The translations under genes were made by a program, and so were the position numbers. A stretch of DNA of 64,000 nucleotides from an uncultured bacterium (GTDB lineage: Bacteria; Cyanobacteriota; Vampirovibrionia; Gastranaerophilales; Gastranaerophilaceae): assembly GCA_902763805.1 (NCBI GenBank), contig CACWTN010000005.1, positions 62,001-126,000 on the forward strand, written 5' to 3'. A model generated the notes under the pieces. It worked only from the letters and a program-made list of their open reading frames with translations, searched no databases and had not been told where the DNA came from. The stretch's first letter is position 1. Each line of letters starts with the position of its first letter. Of this stretch, positions 34,502 through 41,942 are shown in pieces.

Positions 34502-34685
34502 CTTCAAACCCTCTGATATTATCAAGTTCAATGTTGTATCGCTTACCGGTTTTATCAACACAAGTAGCAAAATCAACCATTTTATCAGCATATTTATTTT
34601 TCCATAAACAAATCAACAAGCCAATTTCTTGCGTTTTTAAATTCAAAATCTTTGTTCCGTATAGCATATAATCTTTTTCAACCAT
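34485..34685 (-). CDS. Small hypothetical protein (66 aa)
   Basis: A good ribosome site (AAAGGAA) precedes the ATG. The sequence (MVEKDYMLYGTKILNLKTQE ... YNIELDNIRGFEDDFEK) suggests a small beta-rich domain, similar in feel to DUF-type phage accessory proteins; no family assigned. It is first of a two-gene unit with the 75-aa gene; the TTTAAA array lies about 90 bp upstream. Confidence 0.55.
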   Translation of the reverse strand: MVEKDYMLYGTKILNLKTQEIGLLICLWKNKYADKMVDFATCVDKTGKRYNIELDNIRGFEDDFEK

Positions 34686-34776
34686 ATAATATTCCTTTCG
34701 CTATGAACATTAATCGATTACTTTTGGGAAAATATCAAGCACAGTACAGTAATTTTGTATCTTTCCGACATAAATT

Positions 34777-34826
34777 TTTAAATGCTGTTTAAAAGGGTTT
34801 TAAACAGGGTTTAAACGCAGTTTAAA
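34777..34826. repeat. Five TTTAAA repeats at exact 11-bp spacing
   Basis: TTTAAA starts at 34777, 34788, 34799, 34810 and 34821. It spans the stop of the 77-aa gene and the upstream region of the 66-aa gene. Same step as the TTCAAA array inside the transposase gene, with shared ATGCTGTTYAAA and GGGTTYAAA words. Confidence 0.75.
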
Positions 34827-35044
34827 TTTTCAACATCTTTTTCATGGTCAATAAAAAATGCATTCAGTAAATCTGCTTCGCGGTGCAAATGTTTTACTAC
34901 CGGAGCCAAGTTGTAACACTCTTCTTTATCCGGCTGCGTTTCACAAAAATAATCCACAACAACCGCAATATTATAAACCTCTTCCGCCAATTTGCTTAGT
35001 TGTTTAAATTCTTTAGGTGTAATGTTCAATCCGACTTTTTCCAT
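34811..35044 (-). CDS. Small helical protein (77 aa)
   Basis: A strong AAAGGAGG ribosome site precedes the ATG at 35044. Acidic helical protein (MEKVGLNITPKEFKQLSKLA ... FFIDHEKDVENLNCV) without known motif. It is immediately upstream of the 11-bp repeat array. Function unknown; size and position suggest a phage-like accessory or regulator. Confidence 0.6.
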   Translation of the reverse strand: MEKVGLNITPKEFKQLSKLAEEVYNIAVVVDYFCETQPDKEECYNLAPVVKHLHREADLLNAFFIDHEKDVENLNCV

Positions 35045-35263
35045 ATACAACCTCCTTTAACGTGTTGTATTAATCACTTGGAAGTTAATAAAAGTCAAGA
35101 TAAAATATTAATATATCTCATGAAGAAATGTAAAATATATTCCAATAGAACTATTGAGTTTTACTATAAACATGTTAAAATCATAATAGAAGTCATTGAT
35201 ACCGAATTCCAGGGATGATTCCTTGGACCTTTGAATTAAGGGCATATGTAGGTACTTTGACTT

Positions 35264-36007
35264 CTATTTTATTACAAGTTCTTTGTTAGATTTAAATAGC
35301 CATAAATTTAAATTTTTATATCCATTTTTACCAGTATTAAATACTAAATCAGACCTATTAATTTTATTTGCTATATATTGAGCTAGTTCACATTTATTCT
35401 GACTAGCACCCGGACGAAGATTCCTTTTATTATAGTGATAGCTTATAGCACCCATCAATATATCAGAAAACTGTATCAATTCGTGTGATTTCGAATTTAC
35501 AAACTCCAAGGCTTTTATATCAAGACCTTTTTTTGTTGTCCTAAATCCCATAAAATTTCTTGGATGTGTATCTTGCTTTAGGAAAGATTTCAAACGTTCT
35601 AATCTATTAGGTTCCCTGTTAGTTCGTCTATCCAAATATATATAATATGGTATATTAGGTACAGAATTTTTTCTTAATAGCTGATAATAAAATTTATAGA
35701 AACCGAGCTCCGGATCCTTTAATTCATTCGCCTTTAGTTCAATTTCAGTTCTGTCTATAATTATGCAATTAAATTGCAAATTGTACTTAAAGAAAATATC
35801 TATAAATTTACAATATTGTGGCAAAGTTTTCTTTGATACATTTTTCCAGTTAAATTTTGTTTGTTCATCCCAATTATTATCTTTTTTAAAATTTTTGCAT
35901 TCTTCCAGTACCTGCAAATAAGTCGGTTCATCTATCCATATGCCACCAATGAACATGTATCTTAATTTATCAGTACTGCTTTCATCTGCAAAAATTAAAT
36001 GTTTCAA
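35264..36007 (-). CDS. DUF3800 family protein
   Basis: A 247-aa protein: FADESSTDKLRYMFIGGIWI at the N-terminus, a central IIIDRTEIE, YIYLDRRTNR, and the C-terminal ELIQFSDILMGAISYHYN, the arrangement of DUF3800, a family with a predicted RNase H-like nuclease fold often found in mobile elements and defence regions. Start is TTG (36007) with GGGAG 6 nt upstream. Divergent from the NTPase operon; the intervening 155 bp carries TATAAT. Confidence 0.85.
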   Translation of the reverse strand: MKHLIFADESSTDKLRYMFIGGIWIDEPTYLQVLEECKNFKKDNNWDEQTKFNWKNVSKKTLPQYCKFIDIFFKYNLQFNCIIIDRTEIELKANELKDPELGFYKFYYQLLRKNSVPNIPYYIYLDRRTNREPNRLERLKSFLKQDTHPRNFMGFRTTKKGLDIKALEFVNSKSHELIQFSDILMGAISYHYNKRNLRPGASQNKCELAQYIANKINRSDLVFNTGKNGYKNLNLWLFKSNKELVIK

Positions 36008-36162
36008 ACCTTGCTCCCATGCAATTATAATAAGTCTATTATATCATGAAGATTTAAACATTCCTATTAAAAAGGATTTTAAATATAACAAAATTTTCTT
36101 AGGACTCTGTATATTTAAATTATGTCTTTTTGTTGCTTTATAATTTATGTTAATATCTAAAT

Positions 36163-38328
36163 ATGCAGGTGGATATGTTAAAACATTTATTAGTTAAAAT
36201 TCAAAATTATATAAGTATTTTAGATATACTATTATTGCTTATACTTGGCTTTGCAATTTTATACTCATCTATATTTTTTATTAAGAAATTTAATAATTAT
36301 TCTAAAGAACAGATTAACAAGTTGATTAAAGATAAAAAATATATAAAGAACCTATTTATAGAACTAAATGAAACTAAGGAAGTTCTAAGGTATTTTGTAT
36401 ATGGAATAAAATGGAAAATAAAAGTTTTAACTTTTTTTAATAACTTATTTGATAATCAAGTAGGGAAAATTATTAAAGATAATATTATAGATAAAACCAT
36501 TAAATTTAAATATAATATTATTGCAATTTGTACAATAACTCCAAAATTATTTTTAAATAATTTGGATTCTATTCTTAGTTTGTTCACAAATAGTCGTTTA
36601 AATCTAACCCATTTTATACCAAGAGATGACAGTACATATGAACTTTTTTTAGTAACAGATTATTTTTATAGAGAATCTCTAATTAATATAAAAAACAAAT
36701 TATTAGCAATGACAACTCAATTCTTTTTAATAAAAGGGTCTGCAGGAAACGGTAAAACTAATTTATTATGTAACATTTCAGAATTAATTATAAATACAAA
36801 TAGCCCTTGTTTATTTATAAATGCACGTGAAATAAATGACAAAGTTGAGAATTATATATTAAAAATTCTTCCGATTCCTAAACTTATAAAAAATAAATAT
36901 AATCTTGAAACTATTTTTGCATTCCTCAATATACTATTATTTATATTAAGGAAAAGATTTTTTATAGTAATAGATGCTATTAATGAAAATGACCAAGAAT
37001 GTTTTAGAAATTCCATGAATGATTTTACGAATCTAATTAAGTCTTTCACAAATATAAAGGTGCTGATGTCTTGTCGTTCTGAATATTTTGAAGAAAGATA
37101 TGAAAAACTTTTTAATGAGATGCAGGATGACAAAATCTTTATATATGAAATAGAAGTACAGCATTATTCTAAAAGAGCTATTAATAAACTTTATCAAGTT
37201 TATAGCAATACTTTTGGCTATAAAGGATCTATACAAAAAGATGTTTTTAATACTTTATCAAAATCATTATTACTGATGCGTATATTTTTTGAAGTATATG
37301 AAAATACCGATATTGAAATAACCCACTTAAATAAATATAAAATTTACAAAGCATATTTTGATAAATTAAAATCACAAATAAATAATCCTGAGATATTAAT
37401 ATCAAAAGTGATTAATAAAATGCTACAAAATCAAAGTTTTGATGAAGTATCTGCTTCCGAAATGAATATAAGTGATGATGAATTTCTGCAATTTAAAAAA
37501 ATTGCTGATGAGAACTTGTTTATAAGTCGCAAAATCAAAAAATATGAAAATACTTTGATTGAAAAAGAGGATGAGGTTTTTTATTTTGTATTTGATGAAC
37601 TAAAAGACTACTGTATAGCAAAACACGTTATTACAAATTGTAAAGAGATTCAAGACACAGAATATGAAGAACTATATAACTTGCTTAATTATATGAATGA
37701 GAAAAAACTCTCTTCTATTGAAGGGGTTGTTTATTATTCTTATAACTATTTTTACGAAACAAATGATGCAATAAATTGTACAAAACTAATTAATTTATTA
37801 ATTGATAAAAATGTACATCGAGCAGTCAGACGTGGAATACATAATTCTCAACCTATGATTTTTGATTTAATTTTAGATACTATTTTTAGTAATAATCAAC
37901 CATTAAAGGATTACGAAATAGAGTGTCTAAAAAAATATTTAAACAATATGAGTACCTATTCATTTTCAAATTTAGTATTTTTTCTAATAACAAGTGATTT
38001 AAAACAAAATATATATAGCTTGAGTTTGTTAAATGAATTACTTATTAGTATTCGTGATATTAATGTATTAAAGAAATTATATTCATTTTATAATTCAGAT
38101 ACAGATTTTGAAGAGAAATTTTTAAAAGCATATGAGCAAGTGTCACTTTCAAAACAATTAGACTATGAGATTTTTATTACTTTTTATGTATTGTGCACAG
38201 AAAAATACAACTATAGATTAATCAATTGTATAAAAACTCATTCGGAAAAAGTAAGAACATATATTTTACAATCGTCATGTAAAAATATAAGAAGCAGTAT
38301 TGAAGAATTTTTTAGTAGAGGTCAATAA
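36163..38328 (+). CDS. Membrane-anchored STAND/NACHT-type NTPase
   Basis: A 721-aa protein: an N-terminal membrane helix (about 18-40), a linker, then a NACHT-like domain with Walker A KGSAGNGKT (191-199), Walker B FFIVIDAINEND (266-277) and VLMSCRSEYFEER (sensor 1 region, 300-312), followed by winged-helix and long helical repeat regions to the C-terminus. STAND NTPases act as molecular switches, and many such proteins in islands are anti-phage sensors. The stop codon overlaps the next ATG (TAATG), coupling it to the radical-SAM operon. Alternative start at 36175. Confidence 0.85.
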   Translation: MQVDMLKHLLVKIQNYISILDILLLLILGFAILYSSIFFIKKFNNYSKEQINKLIKDKKYIKNLFIELNETKEVLRYFVYGIKWKIKVLTFFNNLFDNQVGKIIKDNIIDKTIKFKYNIIAICTITPKLFLNNLDSILSLFTNSRLNLTHFIPRDDSTYELFLVTDYFYRESLINIKNKLLAMTTQFFLIKGSAGNGKTNLLCNISELIINTNSPCLFINAREINDKVENYILKILPIPKLIKNKYNLETIFAFLNILLFILRKRFFIVIDAINENDQECFRNSMNDFTNLIKSFTNIKVLMSCRSEYFEERYEKLFNEMQDDKIFIYEIEVQHYSKRAINKLYQVYSNTFGYKGSIQKDVFNTLSKSLLLMRIFFEVYENTDIEITHLNKYKIYKAYFDKLKSQINNPEILISKVINKMLQNQSFDEVSASEMNISDDEFLQFKKIADENLFISRKIKKYENTLIEKEDEVFYFVFDELKDYCIAKHVITNCKEIQDTEYEELYNLLNYMNEKKLSSIEGVVYYSYNYFYETNDAINCTKLINLLIDKNVHRAVRRGIHNSQPMIFDLILDTIFSNNQPLKDYEIECLKKYLNNMSTYSFSNLVFFLITSDLKQNIYSLSLLNELLISIRDINVLKKLYSFYNSDTDFEEKFLKAYEQVSLSKQLDYEIFITFYVLCTEKYNYRLINCIKTHSEKVRTYILQSSCKNIRSSIEEFFSRGQ

Positions 38329-38744
38329 TGTTAAAAAAATATTCCTTTATTTTAAATAACAAATTTTATTTTGTTAAAATACCTTGTATTACAAATAAAT
38401 TAAAATTTATGCGATTATGGCATTGCAAAAAGGGCTCTTATTTATATAAAACGCTAGAGTATGTGTATAGTTTTTATTGTGCAAACGCAAAGAATTTGTA
38501 TAATGACTATAAGAAATATTATAAAAAGGAGTTTTTAAACTTTTATGATTATTTGTATGAAAAACATAATCTAACACAAGAAGAAATCAAATATTTGAAT
38601 AACAAATTTTCATATTTTAAAGATTATGCAACTTGTCCACATTGGAATTGTACTGAATTATTACGAGAACCAGCTTATTTAGAAATATTTAACAGTTTCT
38701 TTGGCGGTAATCATGATCCAGAGGAGAATTATTATGAAATATAG
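38328..38744 (+). CDS. Hypothetical protein coupled to the NTPase (138 aa)
   Basis: Starts on the stop codon of the NTPase gene (TAATG). Basic and aromatic, helical, rich in Tyr/Lys (YNDYKKYYKKEFLNFYDYLY), with four or five Cys, of which CPHWNC near the C-terminus could bind metal. No family recognised. The overlap on both sides implies a stoichiometric partner in the operon. Confidence 0.75.
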   Translation: MLKKYSFILNNKFYFVKIPCITNKLKFMRLWHCKKGSYLYKTLEYVYSFYCANAKNLYNDYKKYYKKEFLNFYDYLYEKHNLTQEEIKYLNNKFSYFKDYATCPHWNCTELLREPAYLEIFNSFFGGNHDPEENYYEI

Positions 38745-39111
38745 AAATGGTTTTGTAACGAATAGTTCATCAACAAATTTTATTATAATTTCAAAAGAAG
38801 AAATAACTGTTGAGTATCTATTTGAAAAGCTTGGTTTTAAGAAAGGTTCACCATTAGAAAGTGCCGGTTGGATGCTTTGTAATAATATACTTTCTTACCC
38901 AGAAAATGATTCTTTAAATTACGAAGAAATTAAAAGAGATTTTGGTTTAGCAACAGCCAAATATTGGTATAAAATGAATAAAAAAGGTTATTGTTCTTTA
39001 AGAAATAGAACAAGTAATAGTGAAGATCCATTAACTAATTATTTTACAATGGATTCCTTTGAAATTAAAGAAAAAGATTTTTATGTAAATGGTAAGAATT
39101 GTATCTGGTAA
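38734..39111 (+). CDS. RNGFVTNSSS-type small protein, possible radical-SAM substrate or partner
   Basis: A 125-aa protein from the ATG 8 nt after AGAGGAG. The N-terminus MKYRNGFVTNSSSTNFII matches a widespread N-terminal pattern (RNGFVSNSSSSSF) seen in uncharacterised proteins, often in phages and mobile DNA. The rest is soluble and acidic-aromatic. It overlaps the previous gene by 11 bp, and its stop directly abuts the radical-SAM start. A Ser/Thr/Asn-rich conserved N-terminus next to a SPASM enzyme suggests a peptide-like substrate or a recognition tag; this is inference. Confidence 0.8.
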   Translation: MKYRNGFVTNSSSTNFIIISKEEITVEYLFEKLGFKKGSPLESAGWMLCNNILSYPENDSLNYEEIKRDFGLATAKYWYKMNKKGYCSLRNRTSNSEDPLTNYFTMDSFEIKEKDFYVNGKNCIW

Positions 39112-40182
39112 ATGATAGTTTATAATGATAAAAAATACAATTTTATAGAATTCTTTAATCCGGAAAATGGTTTTTTAATCCGGAGTAATTGTGCTAGTAG
39201 TAGCAAGAATCCAAAAATGCGTTCATTCCCAGAATTGTTAGACATTGGTATAATGGGGCAGTGTCATATTAGTCACTTAAATATTTGTAAAAATGCTGGC
39301 ATAGATTGCTATCAAAAAGCCAAAAATAGAACGAGTGCTAATATGAGTATTGCTGATTATGTAAAAATAATTAAAGAAGCAAGTGGTAAAACATTTCAAG
39401 TAGCACTTGGAGGTGCTGGCGATCCAAATAAACATAAAGATTTTAAAGAAATATTAAAATTAACACGAGAATATAATATTATTCCAAATATGACAACAAG
39501 TGGAATGTATCTTACTGAAAATGAGATAAGTTTGATAAAAAAATATTGTGGTGCAGTTGCGATTTCATTTTATTCACGTTTAAATCTATTAAATTTTGAA
39601 GAATCCAATCCTAACACAATTAGCGCTATAGAGAGATTAGTAACAAGTAAGTGCAAGACAAATATTCATTTTGTTTTATCTAATAGAACTATTGAAGAAG
39701 CTATAGCAAGACTTGAACACAATTTATTCCCAGAAGGAATTAATGCAATAATTTTTATTTTATACAAAGCAACTGGTTTTGGAAAGACTGAATATGTTTT
39801 AACAAGTGATAACCCAAAACTACAACAATTTTTAAATTTAATTAATAACAATACTTATGATTTTGAAATAGGTTTTGATACTTGTATTTCTCCTGCAATA
39901 ATAAAGCATTGTAATAATATACCAATAGAATCCATTGATGTTTGTGAAGCTGCGCGATTTTCTATGTATATAGATGCGGAATTGAATGCTTATCCTTGTT
40001 CTTTTGACTGTTGTACCAATAATTATAAAATCTCACTGAAAGAACACTCTATTCAAGAGGCCTGGGAGTCAGAAATATTCAATGAATTTCGGCAAAAACA
40101 AGATTTATCATGCAAAAAATGTTCAATGAAATCGCGATGTAGTGGAGCTTGTGGTTTGGAATTATGCAATAGTATTTGTTAA
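39112..40182 (+). CDS. Radical-SAM/SPASM-like enzyme with atypical Cys spacing
   Basis: A 356-aa protein. The cluster site is read as C51-x7-C59-x6-C66 (MGQCHISHLNICKNAGIDCY), not the usual CxxxCxxC. GGAGDP, TTSGMYLT and an (alpha/beta) barrel pattern follow. The C-terminal region (CSFDCC, then SCKKCSMKSRCSGACGLELC) is SPASM-like, expected to hold auxiliary Fe-S clusters used in peptide or protein modification. It starts right after the stop of the RNGFVTNSSS gene. Probably modifies that protein or another partner; chemistry unknown. Confidence 0.85.
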   Translation: MIVYNDKKYNFIEFFNPENGFLIRSNCASSSKNPKMRSFPELLDIGIMGQCHISHLNICKNAGIDCYQKAKNRTSANMSIADYVKIIKEASGKTFQVALGGAGDPNKHKDFKEILKLTREYNIIPNMTTSGMYLTENEISLIKKYCGAVAISFYSRLNLLNFEESNPNTISAIERLVTSKCKTNIHFVLSNRTIEEAIARLEHNLFPEGINAIIFILYKATGFGKTEYVLTSDNPKLQQFLNLINNNTYDFEIGFDTCISPAIIKHCNNIPIESIDVCEAARFSMYIDAELNAYPCSFDCCTNNYKISLKEHSIQEAWESEIFNEFRQKQDLSCKKCSMKSRCSGACGLELCNSIC

Positions 40183-40500
40183 AAATTGTCATCTCCATCT
40201 CATAGATAGTTTAATCTTGTTCTGTATGTTAAATTACAAATGGCTGAAAGATAGTGGTGAGAATCGCTTATGCGAGTTGAGGATTTTGACAAGAGTGGAG
40301 TGAGCGGCAAATTAAAACGATAAAAAGTTTGCGAAAACAACAATCGGTCCGAAGGACAAAAGAGCAAACTTTTTCTTGTAGTGTAAACAATAATTAGAGC
40401 GAACGAAACTTGCCCCTGTGAAACCGTTGTAATGAGTGACTATTTTGCGTAAGCAAAAATTAACGAATACAAACGGTTGAACCGTCAATAATCCGATACA
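40183..40500. other. Non-coding right flank of the island with hairpins
   Basis: No gene. It has TCGC-ttat-GCGA (40264-40275), an 11-bp inverted repeat AAAAAGTTTGC (40322-40332) with GCAAACTTTTT (40364-40374) enclosing GTCC-gaa-GGAC (40347-40357), TTTTGC-gtaa-GCAAAA (40443-40458) and ACGGT-tga-ACCGT (40473-40485). Possibly a structured RNA or the right element end. Confidence 0.5.
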
Positions 40501-40529
40501 CGAGCCTCGTCGTTCCCGCCATTAAAAGA
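40501..40529 (+). repeat. Right copy of the 29-bp att-like direct repeat
   Basis: Identical to 23778-23806, carrying the tRNA-Asp 3' end including CCA, without the rest of the tRNA. Confidence 0.92.
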
Positions 40530-40551
40530 GAACCCTTTATGGGTTCTTTTT
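40529..40551 (+). terminator. Terminator after the right att copy
   Basis: AGAACCC, loop TTTAT, GGGTTCT and a T run, in the same relative position as the terminator of the intact tRNA-Asp but with a different stem. Confidence 0.8.
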
Positions 40552-40603
40552 TAATTATTGTCAGACAATTGCCTTACCTACAAATTTTTGTGGTTCTCCT
40601 TTG

Positions 40604-41248
40604 TTATAATTTTGCTTTTTTCAATAATTCACTAAGTGTTTTAGAACCGTTTTCTTTAACCTCTTTTACAAATGCCTGAGCTGTTCTATCATAAACTTCT
40701 GCTGTATTTGTAATAGCATTCAAATTACATTTGTATCCTCTTATTATATTTCCTTTAGGATCTTTTGTTATAACTTTATAATCGCCATTAGGTAAAACTG
40801 TTTGGATGGTTACATATTGGTTCTTTCTAAGACCTGATGATGCCCAATTATTACATCCGGCAACTCCTGTCATTTTTCTTTGCCCACCATCTTTTATTGG
40901 ATCAATGAATTGTTCTATTGTTCCTTCAGTCGTTATGACATTTCCAATGTCAGGATGCCTCTTTAAGCGTTCTTCTTTGGCGATTCCTAACAGTCCGGGC
41001 TGATCCTCACCATAGTTTGCTTGATACACACGATTACCCACAATGGAATTCCTATGTGCATAACTAAAATTGGTATGTCCAGGTACACCGTTAGGAGTTT
41101 CATAATAGAGTGTAGATACATCCTTTATATTTCCCAGTAGTTTGGGTAAATCTTCTTTAGAACCACGTATTTCCTTATTTCCATCACTTTTTAAGTATCC
41201 GTGATAACCACTTGTAGTTCTTGGGAAAATAATTGAAAATTCATTCAT
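40604..41248 (-). CDS. Hypothetical protein, possible permuted papain-like (H then C) domain
   Basis: A 214-aa protein with an AAAGG ribosome site, no signal peptide. The order GHTNFSYAH ... QANYGEDQPG ... GVAGCNNWASSG recalls permuted papain-like/NlpC-type families where a His precedes the catalytic Cys; the resemblance is weak. C-terminal helix (SKTLSELLKKAKL). It is the only gene between the second and third tRNA-Asp-like 3' ends, so it may be the cargo of a separate small insertion. Function unknown. Confidence 0.65.
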   Translation of the reverse strand: MNEFSIIFPRTTSGYHGYLKSDGNKEIRGSKEDLPKLLGNIKDVSTLYYETPNGVPGHTNFSYAHRNSIVGNRVYQANYGEDQPGLLGIAKEERLKRHPDIGNVITTEGTIEQFIDPIKDGGQRKMTGVAGCNNWASSGLRKNQYVTIQTVLPNGDYKVITKDPKGNIIRGYKCNLNAITNTAEVYDRTAQAFVKEVKENGSKTLSELLKKAKL

Positions 41249-41555
41249 ATTGGAACCTTTCTAGGCAATTGCCGACTTACTTCTACACATTTGTTACACC
41301 ATGTAAGTTTACTGAACTTTCAAAATTGCCTAATTTTTGAGAAATATTACAAAATTGTTACAATTCTCTATGCAACAAGCCCAACTTTTTTAATCATAGA
41401 GCAGATTTTAGTCACATTTGGAGTAAATAGATATTTTATGAATTTTGTTACAAAAAGTTCGAACCTTGCAACGTCAACCCCGCCATTAAAAAAGAGTCCC
41501 TATCGGGACTCTTTTTCTATAGAGTAATACAAATAATTGTACTCTACTAGTTATA
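41249..41555. other. Non-coding spacer ending in a third tRNA-Asp-like 3' remnant
   Basis: No gene. Contains the palindrome GGCAATTGCC near 41263, then a degenerate tRNA 3' half (GTTCGAACC at 41457-41465, CCCGCCATTAAAA at 41479-41491) and a terminator (AAAGAGTCCC, TATC, GGGACTCTTT, 41491-41516). Confidence 0.6.
41457..41491 (+). repeat. Third, degenerate copy of the tRNA-Asp 3' end
   Basis: Shares GTTCGA and the 13-bp CCCGCCATTAAAA with the tRNA-Asp gene and its copy at 40501; the middle has diverged. Followed by its own terminator hairpin, as are the other two copies. Confidence 0.6.
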
Positions 41556-41927
41556 TTACACATCTTTATCCTGAGTAAATATACTTCCATCCTTATTAAA
41601 AGATATGCGTTCTACAGGAACTTCGACAGCTTTTTGAGGTCTGTATGTATCCCAAATCAGCAATCTGTATCCTTTTTTTCTTAAATCGGCTGCTGCAGCA
41701 GAAAGTGCGTTTACGCCTTCTTTTGTCATATATGCAATCGGTGCATTATAACCGTTAATCCTGTTTCCTGTAAAATTATTCGGAGAATAATAACGAATAT
41801 CATAAGCCGCATCATCAATTACAGTATAAACAGGTACAAAATCACTTTTATCATAAGAAATTTGTGAAGCAATAGATGTTTGTACAAAACCAAACAGCAA
41901 TAACGTAATAAAAAATACCTTTTTCAT
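41556..41927 (-). pseudogene. D-alanyl-D-alanine dipeptidase (VanX/DdpX-like), 3' truncated
   Basis: A 123-aa remnant with signal peptide (MKKVFFITLLLFGFVQTSIA) and the N-terminal VanX pattern: VIDDAAYDIRYYSPNNFTG, ALSAAAADLRKKGYRLLIWD, TYRPQKAVEVPV. VanX family enzymes are about 200 aa and need the later SxHxxGxAxD and Glu residues, which are missing; the frame ends in FTQDKDV close to the third tRNA-like remnant. Most likely cut off when the neighbouring insertion arrived. Could still be transcribed with its upstream neighbour, 15 bp away. Confidence 0.8.
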
Positions 41928-41942
41928 ATTTTCTCCCTCTGT

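Larger units (their letters stand above)
23778..40529. mobile_element. 16.8-kb genomic island inserted at tRNA-Asp
   Basis: Bounded by an exact 29-bp direct repeat of the tRNA-Asp 3' end. Inside, base composition becomes clearly more AT-rich (most strongly 27.6-40.2 kb), and genes include a transposition module, a PIN nuclease, zinc-ribbon membrane proteins, XRE, DUF3800, STAND NTPase and radical-SAM genes, all atypical of the flanks. No complete tyrosine or serine recombinase is encoded, although tRNA 3'-end duplication is their usual mark. Confidence 0.85.

Noticed and set aside
34501-34591. Longer start for the 75-aa protein, giving an apparent signal peptide
   Set aside because: That extension lies wholly within the 66-aa gene on the same strand; the ATG at 34501 overlaps its 3' end in the usual operon way.
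35000-35218. Plus-strand frame of 72 codons over the 77-aa gene start
   Set aside because: Antisense to a gene with a strong AAAGGAGG site; no ribosome site of its own.
38701-38733. TTG start for the RNGFVTNSSS protein
   Set aside because: The ATG at 38734 has AGAGGAG at correct spacing and gives the conserved MKYRNGF start.
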